Assembly (NCBI GenBank): GCA_963676075.2
Contig: CAXXNZ010000004.1
Span: 299,760-363,759 of the forward strand
Direction of reading: 5' to 3'
Length of the DNA stretch: 64,000 nucleotides
From: JAHJQZ01 sp963676075
GTDB taxonomy: Bacteria; Pseudomonadota; Alphaproteobacteria; Rhizobiales; Devosiaceae
Part shown: positions 52,149 through 62,442 of the stretch, one piece after another
Numbering within the stretch: the stretch's first letter is position 1
How the letters are laid out: each line of letters starts with the position of its first letter
The notes under the pieces: generated by a model
Database searches by the model: none
Told to the model about the DNA's origin: nothing
What the model saw: only the letters and a program-made list of their open reading frames with translations
Position numbers and translations under genes: made by a program

Positions 52149-53042
52149 TCAATTAGTTTGACTAATTTTATTTAAATCTGAAAGTAATTTCCTTAATGTT
52201 TACATATCATAAGTTTCAAAAATTTATTTAATTTCTTCTAACTTTTTTTAATTATTTTCTATCGGATTTTCATAGCTTACTAATTATTATCCACTTTTCA
52301 CTTACCTAACAAAAATAAACGAAATTAATCAAATTAACTCTGATTAAAAAGCCCTCGCATTCAATTTCAACTTTGCTTCTGTTTTAATCCTAGCCAATTC
52401 TTTTATCATATTATGCTTCTCTTCTGAAATTTCCTAGACAACTTCTTCCATACATTTCTTGTCCTAGAGCAAATTGTTTATTTAGGATTATTATTACTGA
52501 AATCTTTTATCTTATTTTTATTTAGAAAAAAATGAATAAATTGTACCTGATTCTTTTAATTTAGCAGCCATTTATTTTAATAATTCATCCTTTTGTTATA
52601 CTCTTTCCTCGAGAGCATTATTCAGCAATTATAATTTTAATATCTTATCCTAAGGCTCTTTCTTAAAGCCTGCTTGATACTCTTACTTTTAAATATTCTC
52701 TTTATTAATCCCACAAGTCAGAACATTCAATCTTTCATTCATTAAAGGACATTTATTCCTTTTAGTCATATTGCCATTCCTTTGATCAATAATCTTAGAA
52801 TTTTCTTCATCAGAAAATTCTTCCAAAAATTCATTTCTAAAAACAGAATCCGTAATATTTTATTCCATCATATCGCCACATGTTTACTCAAATGAATCAC
52901 TACTGTCAGTGCCTATTTAATTTGTGGAATTAGTGGATTCATTATTGTATTAATTAATTTAAGGGAGAGGCAAAGGCCTTTCTTTATATTCTGTTTCAAA
53001 GCAGAATTATAATTTTTGGAAAAGCTCACAGTTTGAGGGCAT
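52149..53042 (-). CDS. Coiled-coil protein (ciliate)
   Basis: Start MPSNCELFQKLQFCFETE at 53042; about 275 residues, ending LNKISQTN before TGA 52149-52151. An acidic, Ser-rich first third (DSSDSFEQTCGD, EEFSDEENSK) is followed by a leucine-rich coiled coil (KLQLLNNALEERVQQKDELL, KCMEEVVQEISEEK). Two introns of 32-36 bases. No domain recognised. It lies 95 bases upstream of the giant coiled-coil gene on the same strand. Confidence 0.7.
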
Positions 53043-53625
53043 AGCTTAATTAGTAATTAATTATTAGGAGAAGTTTGGATTTGTATAGTGTTTATGCATT
53101 ATAATAAGAAAATATTTTCAATTAACGATAATATTTGATTTTTTTATTATAAATAAAATACAAGGATTTCTCTACAAATATAATAATTTTTTATAAATTC
53201 CTTTTTTATATAATTTTAAAATTTGGCCAATAATAAATTTTTAATAATTAAATAAAAATGCTGATTTTATCATTTCATATTGCTTCTAGTTATGTAGTAA
53301 TGTAATGTTTTAGTTTCTATTTGATATAAACAATCTAGCTATACTTTTTCTAATATTTGTTTTTTAAAACAATTAATTTTACTATTCGCTAAAAAAATAA
53401 AAAAAATTTGAACTCATTATTATTGATTAAAATATTTTTTAAAGATAAAAAAAATTTATTAATAAATAAATAAATTAATAAATTGATTAAATGCTTTGAA
53501 AAAATAAGATATTTTACTAAGAATAAAAAATATTATTATTAATTTTTAAAATATAATATCCCATAAGCATCAACACTAGCTATCTTAATAGACTATTGAA
53601 AACAAAAATTAAATAAATAATTAAA
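53043..53625. other. AT-rich intergenic region
   Basis: About 580 bases between two start codons facing away from each other. It is dominated by A/T runs and TAAT-type repeats. I see no coding stretch or RNA gene. Confidence 0.5.
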
Positions 53626-54432
53626 ATGTTGTTCCATTCTTCTTCATAAAGTGAAAATTTGGCAGCCAGAAATCAACAAACATAACATTATTTCCCATTA
53701 CCAATTTTTTAGCCTCTCTACCCCTAATTCAATTTAATGCCAATGCAACCATATCTCCAAATAAATCCAATTTTGTATTAATTATAAAATTACTAAAATT
53801 AATTCTGGCGCCCCTATTATTACAGAGGCTAAGTGCTTCCTTTAGGCGGAAATCCATATAATTTCGCATAACAGACTCCACCAGAGATACAAACTGAGCC
53901 TAAAATAAAAATTGAAGAAATTTAGCATTTATAAAGTTAAAATGCGGACTCCGAAGACAAAAATAGAGAAGAAAACAATAATTTCTCTCTCAATCGTGCC
54001 AGCCTAAAAATAAGATAAGACAGTTACAAACGCTCATTGGCAAGACGTAACATCAAAATTAACTTTTTCACAGGACTTACTCATTTCATCAAAAGTCGGA
54101 TCACCTCTTTCAAATTAAAGGGCTCTTCATAACTTCAGATTAGAAAAATTAGGAAGTTATTGTACTTTCTGAGAGAAAATGAAAAACAATTCAGGACTTT
54201 GAATGGATGGAAAAATATGATATAGCATTAACGAAATGGTCAAAGTCTTGCCAAATTTTGCAAGGAATTTTTTGGGAAATCCTTTGCAATTTCTTATATA
54301 TTGAATTCAAAAATACAAAGCAATTATAAGATATTATATTACCGATCAATCACCAAATTTTTAAAAGCTGCACAGAATCCTGAATTATTCAATGTGGCAT
54401 ACTTTAAACCGACGGAAACTGCTCTATACTGA
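53626..54432 (+). CDS. Basic protein of unknown function (ciliate)
   Basis: A single open frame of 268 residues with TAR as Gln and no internal TGA, ending at TGA 54430-54432. The N-terminal third is Pro/Tyr/Gln-rich and probably disordered (FPLPIFQPLYPQFN, VLPLGGNPYNFAQ). The C-terminal half is basic and helical (YKRSLARRNIKINFF, KIRKLLYFLRENEKQF, GKSFAISYILNSK), as in nucleic-acid-binding proteins. Base composition is less AT-rich than its flanks, which supports coding. No family recognised. Confidence 0.7.
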
Positions 54433-54743
54433 AACAAACTATGCATTTAAATATTATAAATTTCTAATTATTCGCACATTTAAAATCAAAATTAAAAAAT
54501 CCCTTACAATTTTTTGGTTTTTTTATAATAATTAATTAATTTTTGATTTTCATTAAATTTTATTTTGATTTAAAAAAACATTAAGAAACTTATCTTCATC
54601 AGAATTATTTCAAGACTAATAATTTCTTTAATTGAAATGCCAAATTGCTAAAGCTTAATCGCAAGAAAATTAATTAAAAGAGAATATATATTATTAAAAA
54701 AAAGAAATGAAAATTTAAATAATTTTAAAATTACTTAACCTAT

Positions 54744-54762
54744 AGAGAGAGAGAGAGAGAGA
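54744..54762 (+). repeat. (AG)n dinucleotide repeat
   Basis: A perfect AG run of about nine and a half units directly upstream of a candidate start codon at 54767. Microsatellite. Confidence 0.9.
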
Positions 54763-54766
54763 AATA

Positions 54767-55162
54767 ATGTTTATTCAAAATGGAAAACGTGGAAATTATT
54801 TAGTAATAAAATTTTAAGAATAAGCATGTTATAAATCTAGATGGATTGAAAAATAATTAAAAATAACTAAATAAATTAAGAAAGAGAAAAAATTCATGCA
54901 TATTGTAAGAGTTCATTCACTGAAAGCCAATAGCATCCTAAAAGGATTTAGATCACACTATTAAAGATTAAAGATAAGCCTCTCTTTATTAATGATTTTG
55001 ACCCCTCTAATTTTATTTTTGATTCTTGCGATTAAATAATTTATTAAAAATTAGTTAAGTTTAATAAAGAAAGCTAAACTTATCCAAAAGTTCATTTGCT
55101 AATTATTGAAAATATTATTTCATAATATAGTATTTTATGAATTCTCAAGTATATGCTCATGA
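54767..55162 (+). CDS. Hypothetical protein, 131 codons (ciliate)
   Basis: A frame starting MFIQNGKRGNYLVIKFQEQ, basic for the first 60 residues, then with a hydrophobic segment (LMILTPLILFLILAI) and a basic tail. A second frame in the distal half also reads well (RIQITLLKIKDKPLFINDF), so an intron around 54940-54960 may switch frames and remove the hydrophobic part. No domain recognised. Confidence 0.4.
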
Positions 55163-55485
55163 AAATTTAGAAAATTTAGAAAAATTAAATAACAACTATA
55201 TGTTTTAATATGAAAATAAAATATTTAAATAATAATTTAATTAGAATTAAAAAAAAATTCCCGAAAAATTTTCAAGAGAAAATATAAGCTTAAATAAATA
55301 TTAAAATAAAATTTTATAAATTTAATTATTTCATAATATCCAAACATTTTAATAAAATCTTTGCTAATATCAATCAAAAATTTAAAATTCAGAAATTTAT
55401 TTACAAAAAAAAATGTCATACGTTTACGCACAACCTCAATATTAGTAATTTCTTCTTCTTTATTACAATTAGAGTCTAACCTTAA

Positions 55486-55628
55486 ATGATTCCAACTTAA
55501 ATGGTTCCAAATTAGATGATTCCAACTTAAATGGCTCAAAATTAGATGATTCCAACTTAAATGGCTCAAAATTAGATGATTCCAACTTAAATGCCTCAAA
55601 TTAGATGATTCCAACTTAAATGCCTCAA
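55486..55628 (+). repeat. Tandem 30-base repeat encoding a decapeptide
   Basis: Units begin at 55486, 55516, 55546, 55576 and 55605. The first three are 30 bases and encode MIPTQMAQNQ-like decapeptides with TAA/TAG as Gln. The fourth is 29 bases, which shifts the frame. The fifth is partial and runs into the alveolin-like coding sequence. Confidence 0.9.
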
Positions 55629-56611
55629 ATGGCCTATGCTTCAGCCCTCCCAACCAACTCAATCAAATACGTGAACCAAACAGTCGCTCCACAAACAATT
55701 CTTCCCACAAACTATGCTTAGACAAACATTATGACATCTTCACCTAGAACTTATGCTCAGCCTGCTTATGGATAAAATATTTAAATGTCAAATTAAGTGA
55801 TGGCTTCTGCTCTGCAAGGACCTATGACAAGCTAGGTCGTCATGTCAGGAGCTGGATGCCCTCCACCAGTTCAAGGACAACCTATTGTTATTGAAGGAGC
55901 TGTAATGGGTGCTCAATCTTATGTTGAGCCAGTAAAATAAACTGTTTTGCTCTAGGGAGCATAAGTGAGACCTGAGTTAAGCCAAGTTATGAGAGGGGAA
56001 AGCAGATTTGAATATGTGCCATATGAATAAGTAGTCACTGAATACGATCAACTTGAAAAAAGAATTAGAATTCCCTTAAATAGATATATCACTGAATACC
56101 AAGTTATTGACCATCAAATTGAATATATCCCTGAAGTCACTTACTAGACGCAAACTGATTATGCTCCAATGTAAAGAGTTGAAGAGGAAGTTCAATACTC
56201 CACTCAAGAAAAAAGAATTGAGCATGGAATTAAATAGGAAATGCGAACCAGTTAAATTATAGAAGGACAAGCTCTTGCAACCACATCGATTGCTTAATAG
56301 CCAATAGCTTAATATTCTTAGTAAGTTGTACGATCATCATTCACTCCTGCCACTGCTTATGCAACTTAGTAAACTTATGCAGCACCTATGTATGCAGGAC
56401 AAGCAAATATGACCAATTATGTAGCATAGGCACCAATGGCAACTTATGCAGCATAGGCACCAATGGCAACTTATGCAAATTAGACTTTTGTTCCTCAAAC
56501 TCAAGCCAGCTACGGAGCTTAAATTCCCGTAAGATTTTTAATATTTATTAAATTTAGGGTGGACAATGGCCTGGCACTTGGACAAACTATGGTAAAAGAA
56601 AATCTTCTTGA
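55605..56611 (+). CDS. Alveolin-like cortical cytoskeleton protein (ciliate)
   Basis: About 320 residues. The start is either the last repeat unit (MIPTQMPQMAYASALP, 55605) or ATG 55629. The centre carries the charged, valine/isoleucine-rich alveolin-type block: EYDQLEKRIRIPLNRYITEY, IDHQIEYIPEVTY, RVEEEVQYSTQEKRIEH. Both flanks are Ala/Gln/Tyr/Pro-rich, with a repeated APMATYAAQ unit near 56430. A 29-base intron at about 56530-56558 precedes the last exon (GGQWPGTWTNYGKRKSS). Alveolins line the membrane sacs under the ciliate surface. Stop TGA 56609-56611. Confidence 0.75.
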
Positions 56612-57258
56612 TGACGCTGTCATTACTTTATTTTCTTAAAAATTAATTCTAAATCAAATTTTTAAAAAAAGCAAGCAAATTAAAAACAAATTAACAAAAA
56701 TTAGTTCAGTGGCAAAAAGAAATTGCATTTAAGGTTGTACTATCAATAAAATTTAATTTTTTAAATTCTTTTTTAATCAAATTGCAATTTATTCTCTTGA
56801 CTTAATATTCTAAATTGTAATTATATTTTTTAATTTCTTGATGGTAAATTAGGAATTTCATAAACTTAACAATATGATCTTTATTTTTTTAATAAAAAAT
56901 TTCATTATTATAGATTCTTTTAATAAATTTGCTACTTACCACAAGATTATAGCAAGAAAATAAACTTTAGCTAATTTTTATTTTATAATCAGTGTTTCAT
57001 CTAGTAGCGATATTTGTTCTCATAATTTCAGCTATTTCTAAAAATTAATAATAATAAATATAAGGGAGGGAGATCTATTGGAAAATTATTTTAAATAAAT
57101 AAAGCTAAATTTTAGCAAAAGTGTATAATGTTTTTTTAATTTTTTTTTAATTAATAAATATTAAAATTTTAAAAAATTCATTTTTCAATTATAATGATGT
57201 TATATAAAAATTATTATTATTTAACAGTTATTACAAAAACAAAAATTAAAATTGTCTG
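56612..57258. other. AT-rich intergenic region
   Basis: About 650 bases with long A/T runs and ATAATA repeats. No coding stretch, RNA gene or repeat family recognised. Confidence 0.5.
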
Positions 57259-58687
57259 ATGCTTTCATCTAACCATGGAGAAGAATTCGAAACAATTCAT
57301 GAGAATCCAAACGAAAGTTAAAGAGAATAGACAAATTTTGAAATTTCTGAAGAAGAATAAAATTTGACGGAAATTTAAACTTTATCTAATGATTAAATGT
57401 CCAATTAATCAATATGACATAATTTGGAAAAAGATATTTAGGTATTTTATTATTGTCGTTCTCAATTTCTTTAAAGAATAATATAGATTCGCAATAAGAC
57501 CTTTCAATCCCAATAACTTGTAAAAACTTTTCTACTATATAAATTGTTAAGAACAAACTCAAGAGCTCACAAAAAATTCTTCCTAAATCTTCTAAGAAAA
57601 GAGTACTGCTTATTACCAAAAATACAAGCAAATTCTTGCCCAAGTTACAGAAAAATCAAATCTTAAAGAAAGGAGAACAACATTAATTGAGTTATCATAA
57701 AACGAACTTGATAAAACAAATTTTTAATTTGACAATATTAAGAATTAAAAGGTTTCTTAATATATCCCTTGTGATTATAACTTAATGAATTAAAAACACT
57801 AAATAGAAAAAGATAAATTATTGTAAGAACTTAATATAACAAGAACAAATTATTCTTAATTAATGTGTGATTTTGAAGAAAGGTTTCAAGAAAAAGATAA
57901 AATTATTAATTAGCAAAAAACAATGATAGAAAACCTTGAAAAGACAATTGAAGCACTTGATAAACAACTAATGGAATAACAAAAGTATTAGCAATCAACA
58001 GAAAAAAAGGAGAAATCTTCTTTTTATAGCTAAAGTAAACTGAAAGATCAAATGAAACGGTCCTATAGTTTTAATTAACTTGCACCGAAAGCATCTAAGT
58101 ATTTTGAATCCAAAACTTTATAAAGTCAATAACTTGATTAATATAATGTTATAATGAAATTTTCTGATAATTGAAATGATGTTAATAATTCAATAGTGTA
58201 ATTGTGCAAGTTAGTTAACGTCAACAACGAACTTCTACTATTTTCAAAAATTCAAGAATATTAACACTAAATTAATGTTAACAAAAAATTCTTACTTTCC
58301 TTGAATTCACTTATTTAATAATGTCTTCCATAAAATGATCTTAAAGAGATTGGGTTGAGGGAAGCCTGGAAATTCATAAAATTAATTGTACAAGAAAATA
58401 TGCAGTGCAAAAAGTAACTTAAAGTATATTAAGATTGTTAATTAAACAATGAAGAAAATTCATAAAATAAAATTCTACAAATTTTATTAAATTTTATTGA
58501 AAAATAAATTTCTATGCAGGAGTTAAAATACCAAGTCCCAGAATAATTATATGCAAATCCAATGTTCTAAGAACTCATAGGAAAAATAGTAATTTTAAAT
58601 AAATAAACTAAACAACATTAAACTTCTCATAATAAATATGGCTCTTCTACCCATAGTTTGCTCTCCTACTGCAACCACTAAGTTTGA
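57259..58687 (+). CDS. Coiled-coil protein of unknown function (ciliate)
   Basis: Start MLSSNHGEEFETIHENPNES; introns near 57436-57471 and 57525-57556 (about 32-36 bases); about 450 residues ending HQV before TGA 58685-58687. An acidic start is followed by a coiled coil (TMIENLEKTIEALDKQLM) and a helical C-terminal region (GLREAWKFIKLIVQENMQ, ILQILLNFIEKQISMQEL). In-frame TGA codons at QSIWHNLEK and SDNWNDV read as Trp. No family recognised. Confidence 0.7.
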
Positions 58688-58849
58688 TTATTTTTAATTT
58701 TTATTGTTAAAATCCTTAATAAATATAATTATTTCAATACTATTAAATTTATTTAATAATTTTACTTTTTTTTTATTTTATTTAAAATATTTTTATTAAA
58801 ATTATTTAATAATTGTTTTATAGGTTGAGGAATTTATTCAAAAAAAATA

Positions 58850-60401
58850 ATGAAATCAGCAATGACAATAGTATCATTAACTTATTTATCAATTGTTGTA
58901 AATAAACAATTCCTTGGAAATAATTTTCAGTCAAATGCTGATACAAGTTCATCCTCTAATCTTCCTTTATCAGTCGATGCTACTAATTACATTCTTTCTT
59001 AATTCAAGGACCAACCAAAGCTCAATATTTAATATTATAATGGCTATTTGCCAATAAATGGACCAATAGAAGTTTATCCAGATTATTTTGTTTATACAAC
59101 AGATGCCACTGGAAAAAATTCAAAAATGTATTATATGTTAGTGAGTGCAGATGGGAGTAATATAGAATCGCCAACTTAAGAAGATTAATAGAAACCATTA
59201 ATATTATGACTGCAAGGAGGACCTGGGTGTGGTGGATTATTTGCATTTTCTACTGAAATGGGTCCTTTTAGGGCTTTTTAAAATTCATCTGGGGGTGTAT
59301 AATTCGAAGAAAATATTTATTCATGGTCAAACTTTAGTTACATGCTGTTTATTGATTAACCAATTGGTGTTGGTCTTTCTCCTATTATTGGTTTCAATTC
59401 AATTCTTTTATTTGATCATTAGGAAATGAATCGTAAGTTATAAATACTAATAGTACAGAAATTGCAATGGCAGTTGTTGATTCAGTTTTAGAATAATTTT
59501 TTACTGTCTATCCTTAATTAAAAGCGAATCCTTTTTATGTTTTCGGTGAAAGTTACGCAGGACGTATTATTTATGTTTAGAAATTAATTTCCTTATAGAT
59601 TATGCACCTTCACTTACAGCACGGATTCTTAAAAAGTAATCAGAAGGCAAAGATGTATTTATAAACCTTAAAGGTATGGGAATCGGTGACGGTTGGACTG
59701 ATCCTCTCATCTAAAATAACGCATATGCAACTTATCTATTCTAAGCAGGCGTTATCTCCTCCTATCGTGCAGACTACTACAAAAAAACTGGTGGAAAGAT
59801 TGCAGAATATATCCTAACTTAATAATTTAAAGCAGCAAATACATTAGCCTATTTGTTTGATGGCAGTACAGGCCCGAATGGAGAGATTACTTTAGCATAA
59901 ACTAATGATTTGAATTATAGAGAATATTTTTAAGATTATCCAAGTTAAGATAATTTTTAAGCTTGGTTGGGATTGTCGGGAACAATTAGTAATCTATAAC
60001 TTGATGAATTTATGGCAAAGAACTTTTAATTTTGTAGTAATGATATTTATTTTGATTTCTCATGGACTGCATCGCATAGTTTTGTCAATAATTATTCGAT
60101 AATTTTGAAAAATTTGCCTGTATTAGTTTATGAGGGACAAGTCGATCCTGATGTCAGCACAAATGGTGTTTTGTCAATGTTTCAGAATATTTAATGGCAA
60201 GGAATGAAATACTTTAGAAAAACATAAAAATAATATTTATATAATGATGTTACGGGAGATTAAGTTGGAATCTTTAAAAAATATGATAAACTGAAATTTG
60301 TTTTAATTAATAAAGCAGGACATTTAGTTCCTCATGATTAGCCCCAAGTTGCTTAATAAGTCATTAGAGCATATTTCGTTGATTAAGGAATTAATATTTG
60401 A
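58850..60401 (+). CDS. Serine carboxypeptidase, S10 family (ciliate)
   Basis: Start MKSAMTIVSLTYLSIVV, a signal peptide. Two introns of 32-36 bases give about 490 residues. Hallmarks: PLILWLQGGPGCGG substrate motif, YMLFIDQPIGVG, nucleophile GESYAGHYAP, Asp in VYEGQVDPDVSTNG and His in NKAGHLVPHDQP. All three catalytic residues are present, so an active secreted or lysosomal carboxypeptidase is likely. The invariant Trp of LWLQGGPG is TGA (59207-59209) whereas other Trp residues use TGG. Stop TGA 60399-60401. Confidence 0.94.
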
Positions 60402-60459
60402 TAATTTATAAAAATAATTAAAAAATCAATAAAATTATTAGAGAGATTTTTATGTACAA

Positions 60460-61182
60460 TCATAATTGTAGTTCTTTTTTCTGATTTTCCAGACACTCTA
60501 AAAAAAATTTTTATATTCCCTTCCATGCTGCATTTGAAATTGTATGTTAAACTTAACTTATAACTTTCATGATTTTATTCTAACTTTATTCAATTTTTTA
60601 ATAACTTGCCATACTTTCTTTGCAAGGAATTAAGCCATCCTATTCTCCATGGCTGATAAACACAGGCACATCTTAATTCGCTTTAGAAATCTCGATGATA
60701 GGAAAGCAGAGCCCACTGCAAGCGATTATCCCTCCAAGCCGGTCTGGATATTAAAGCCCACAATAAAGGGATAAGATCGCACCTTGAGAAAATCCCCCAA
60801 TAAATAATTTTGTGGAATCTCCTTTGAGTAAATCAATTTCTTCTTTCATCACTTTTTGAATGCGTTCAGCGCTGTTTTTTAAAGTTTATAAATTCACTTA
60901 CTTCATGCTATCTGCAGAAGAACACTCCAGAGATTTGAAATCATACCAAGCAGTCATTTTCATTCCATAATTAAATTCAATTGGTATAATAGGAGCTGTA
61001 AGCATAACAATTCTTGTTGATTTAGGCAATGGCGCCGACTAGACATTAAAAGCTGGTAAAAAGCTTTTTGCTTCGTCACCAAGTCCATGCAACCAAATTA
61101 AAGTCAAATCATGGTTTTTTTTAGGAGTTATGTAAATATCTTTCTCTTTATATTCGACTTGATTTTCTGTAGATAGCATCAT
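60460..61182 (-). CDS. Acyl-protein thioesterase / lysophospholipase family (ciliate)
   Basis: A single-exon gene of 240 residues, start MMLSTENQVEYKEKD. Alpha/beta hydrolase of the APT1 type: LIWLHGLGDEAKSF oxyanion region, nucleophile in FIGGFSQGAILSLYCGL, YPDRLGGIIACSG, and Asp in ISHGEQDGLIPC. The usual catalytic His near the C-terminus would be in VQHTISNAAW, a less typical context (the family norm is GMGH), so activity is probable but not certain. Such enzymes remove palmitate from proteins. Stops of this gene and the carboxypeptidase are 58 bases apart. Confidence 0.88.
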
Positions 61183-61291
61183 ATTGATTTTCAGATATAT
61201 AAAAAAATAATACACAGAAATGCAATTATTAATATTTTCAATTGAAATTTGATTTGGCAAAATTTATTAAAAACAATTAAAAACAAATAGA

Positions 61292-62333
61292 ATGCTTGAA
61301 GAATTTTCTCTGCTTAACATAGGCTCTAACGCACAGACCTTCTAGATTATAATTCACCCTTTGATTCCTTTATCAATTCTAGAATTCTTCAGAAGAAAAA
61401 GAGATGAAAAATTTGTGATGGGATGCCTCTTAGGTAATGTGTATCCAAATAAAATCGAAATTACAAATTGCTATTAGATTCCTTTTATGGATTTCTCAGA
61501 TAAAGAATCATTTTTCTCTGATTTGATCACTGATAAAAGATCTAACGTAGCTACCATTACAATTAATAAACTTTATCATTCTCAAATGTTCGAATTGCAT
61601 AAACGTGTTTTTGAAAACGAAATAATTATTGGCTTCTTTGTAACATAATCTTCCTTGGATTTTAACATTTAAGTCATTCATGAATATTTTTCATTAAAGG
61701 AATCAAAATTCCAACCTGAAAATAATCTACCATCGCCATTTATTCTAACGATTGATCCTAATTTCACTGAACAGTCTTTCAACATGAAGGTTTAATTAAT
61801 AATAATTAATTTTTAAATTTTAAAAGCTCTATTAAAATATCCCCTAACCATTTTTAAATGATTGCTTTGGAATATTCTAGCCATTAAATTATGAAATTTA
61901 GTTTTTTAAAGAATAATAAAGCGAAAGTTAATTTATTATTTAAGTAAATATCTTAAAGTTCAGCCTTTGCTTAAATATACAAATTTAGTCGACAGAACTG
62001 GTACCAATAGCTATTCAATAGACAATATGGAAGCAATTGTGGCCTAATTAATCAAAAATATTTAGCTTATTTCTATTAATATCTAAAAAGCAAAGGTTAT
62101 TTATTAAAAGAATAATATGTTTTCAGGAAAGCACTTCAGAAGTAAACTCTTAATAGGTTATTGTCTTCGGGAAGGAATTGAAAAAATTAATTAGTGAGTT
62201 GAATAACTATTTTAAAATGATTTCGTAAAATGCTGAATCATCAATGAAAGCACAGGAAATTGCACTTGCATAGTGTTTAGCAAATCTAGCAAACTCTTAA
62301 GCCTTGATTGCAGAAAAATTAAATCAAATTTGA
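61292..62333 (+). CDS. Translation initiation factor eIF3 subunit F-like MPN protein (ciliate)
   Basis: Start MLEEFSLLNIGSNAQTF; introns near 61790-61826, 61930-61962 and 62094-62124. The N-terminal MPN domain reads IIIHPLIPLSILEFFRR, VMGCLLGNVYPNKIEITNCY, MFELHKRVFENEIIIGFF and VIHEYFSLKE, then FILTIDPNF. It lacks the metal-binding JAMM residues, as in eIF3f. The C-terminal helical part (VFGKELKKLISELNNYF, MKAQEIALAQCLANL) also fits. eIF3h and CSN6/Rpn8 are alternatives, less likely from the motif spacing. TGA stop 62331-62333. Confidence 0.85.
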
Positions 62334-62442
62334 GAAACAAACAGTTATAAAAAATTCATAAAACGATAAAAAAATAAAATTAAATTTGTAATTAAAATTT
62401 TGACTCTTAATAATAAAACAAAAAAGCATTTTTATTTTAGTC

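Noticed and set aside
55237..55662. Leftward frame rich in HLSWNHLI repeats
   Set aside because: It is the reverse reading of the 30-base tandem repeat. The rightward frame leads into the alveolin-like protein.
30838..62333. Internal TGA as selenocysteine
   Set aside because: The TGA codons fall at conserved Trp positions, often several per gene, and not at Cys/Sec positions.
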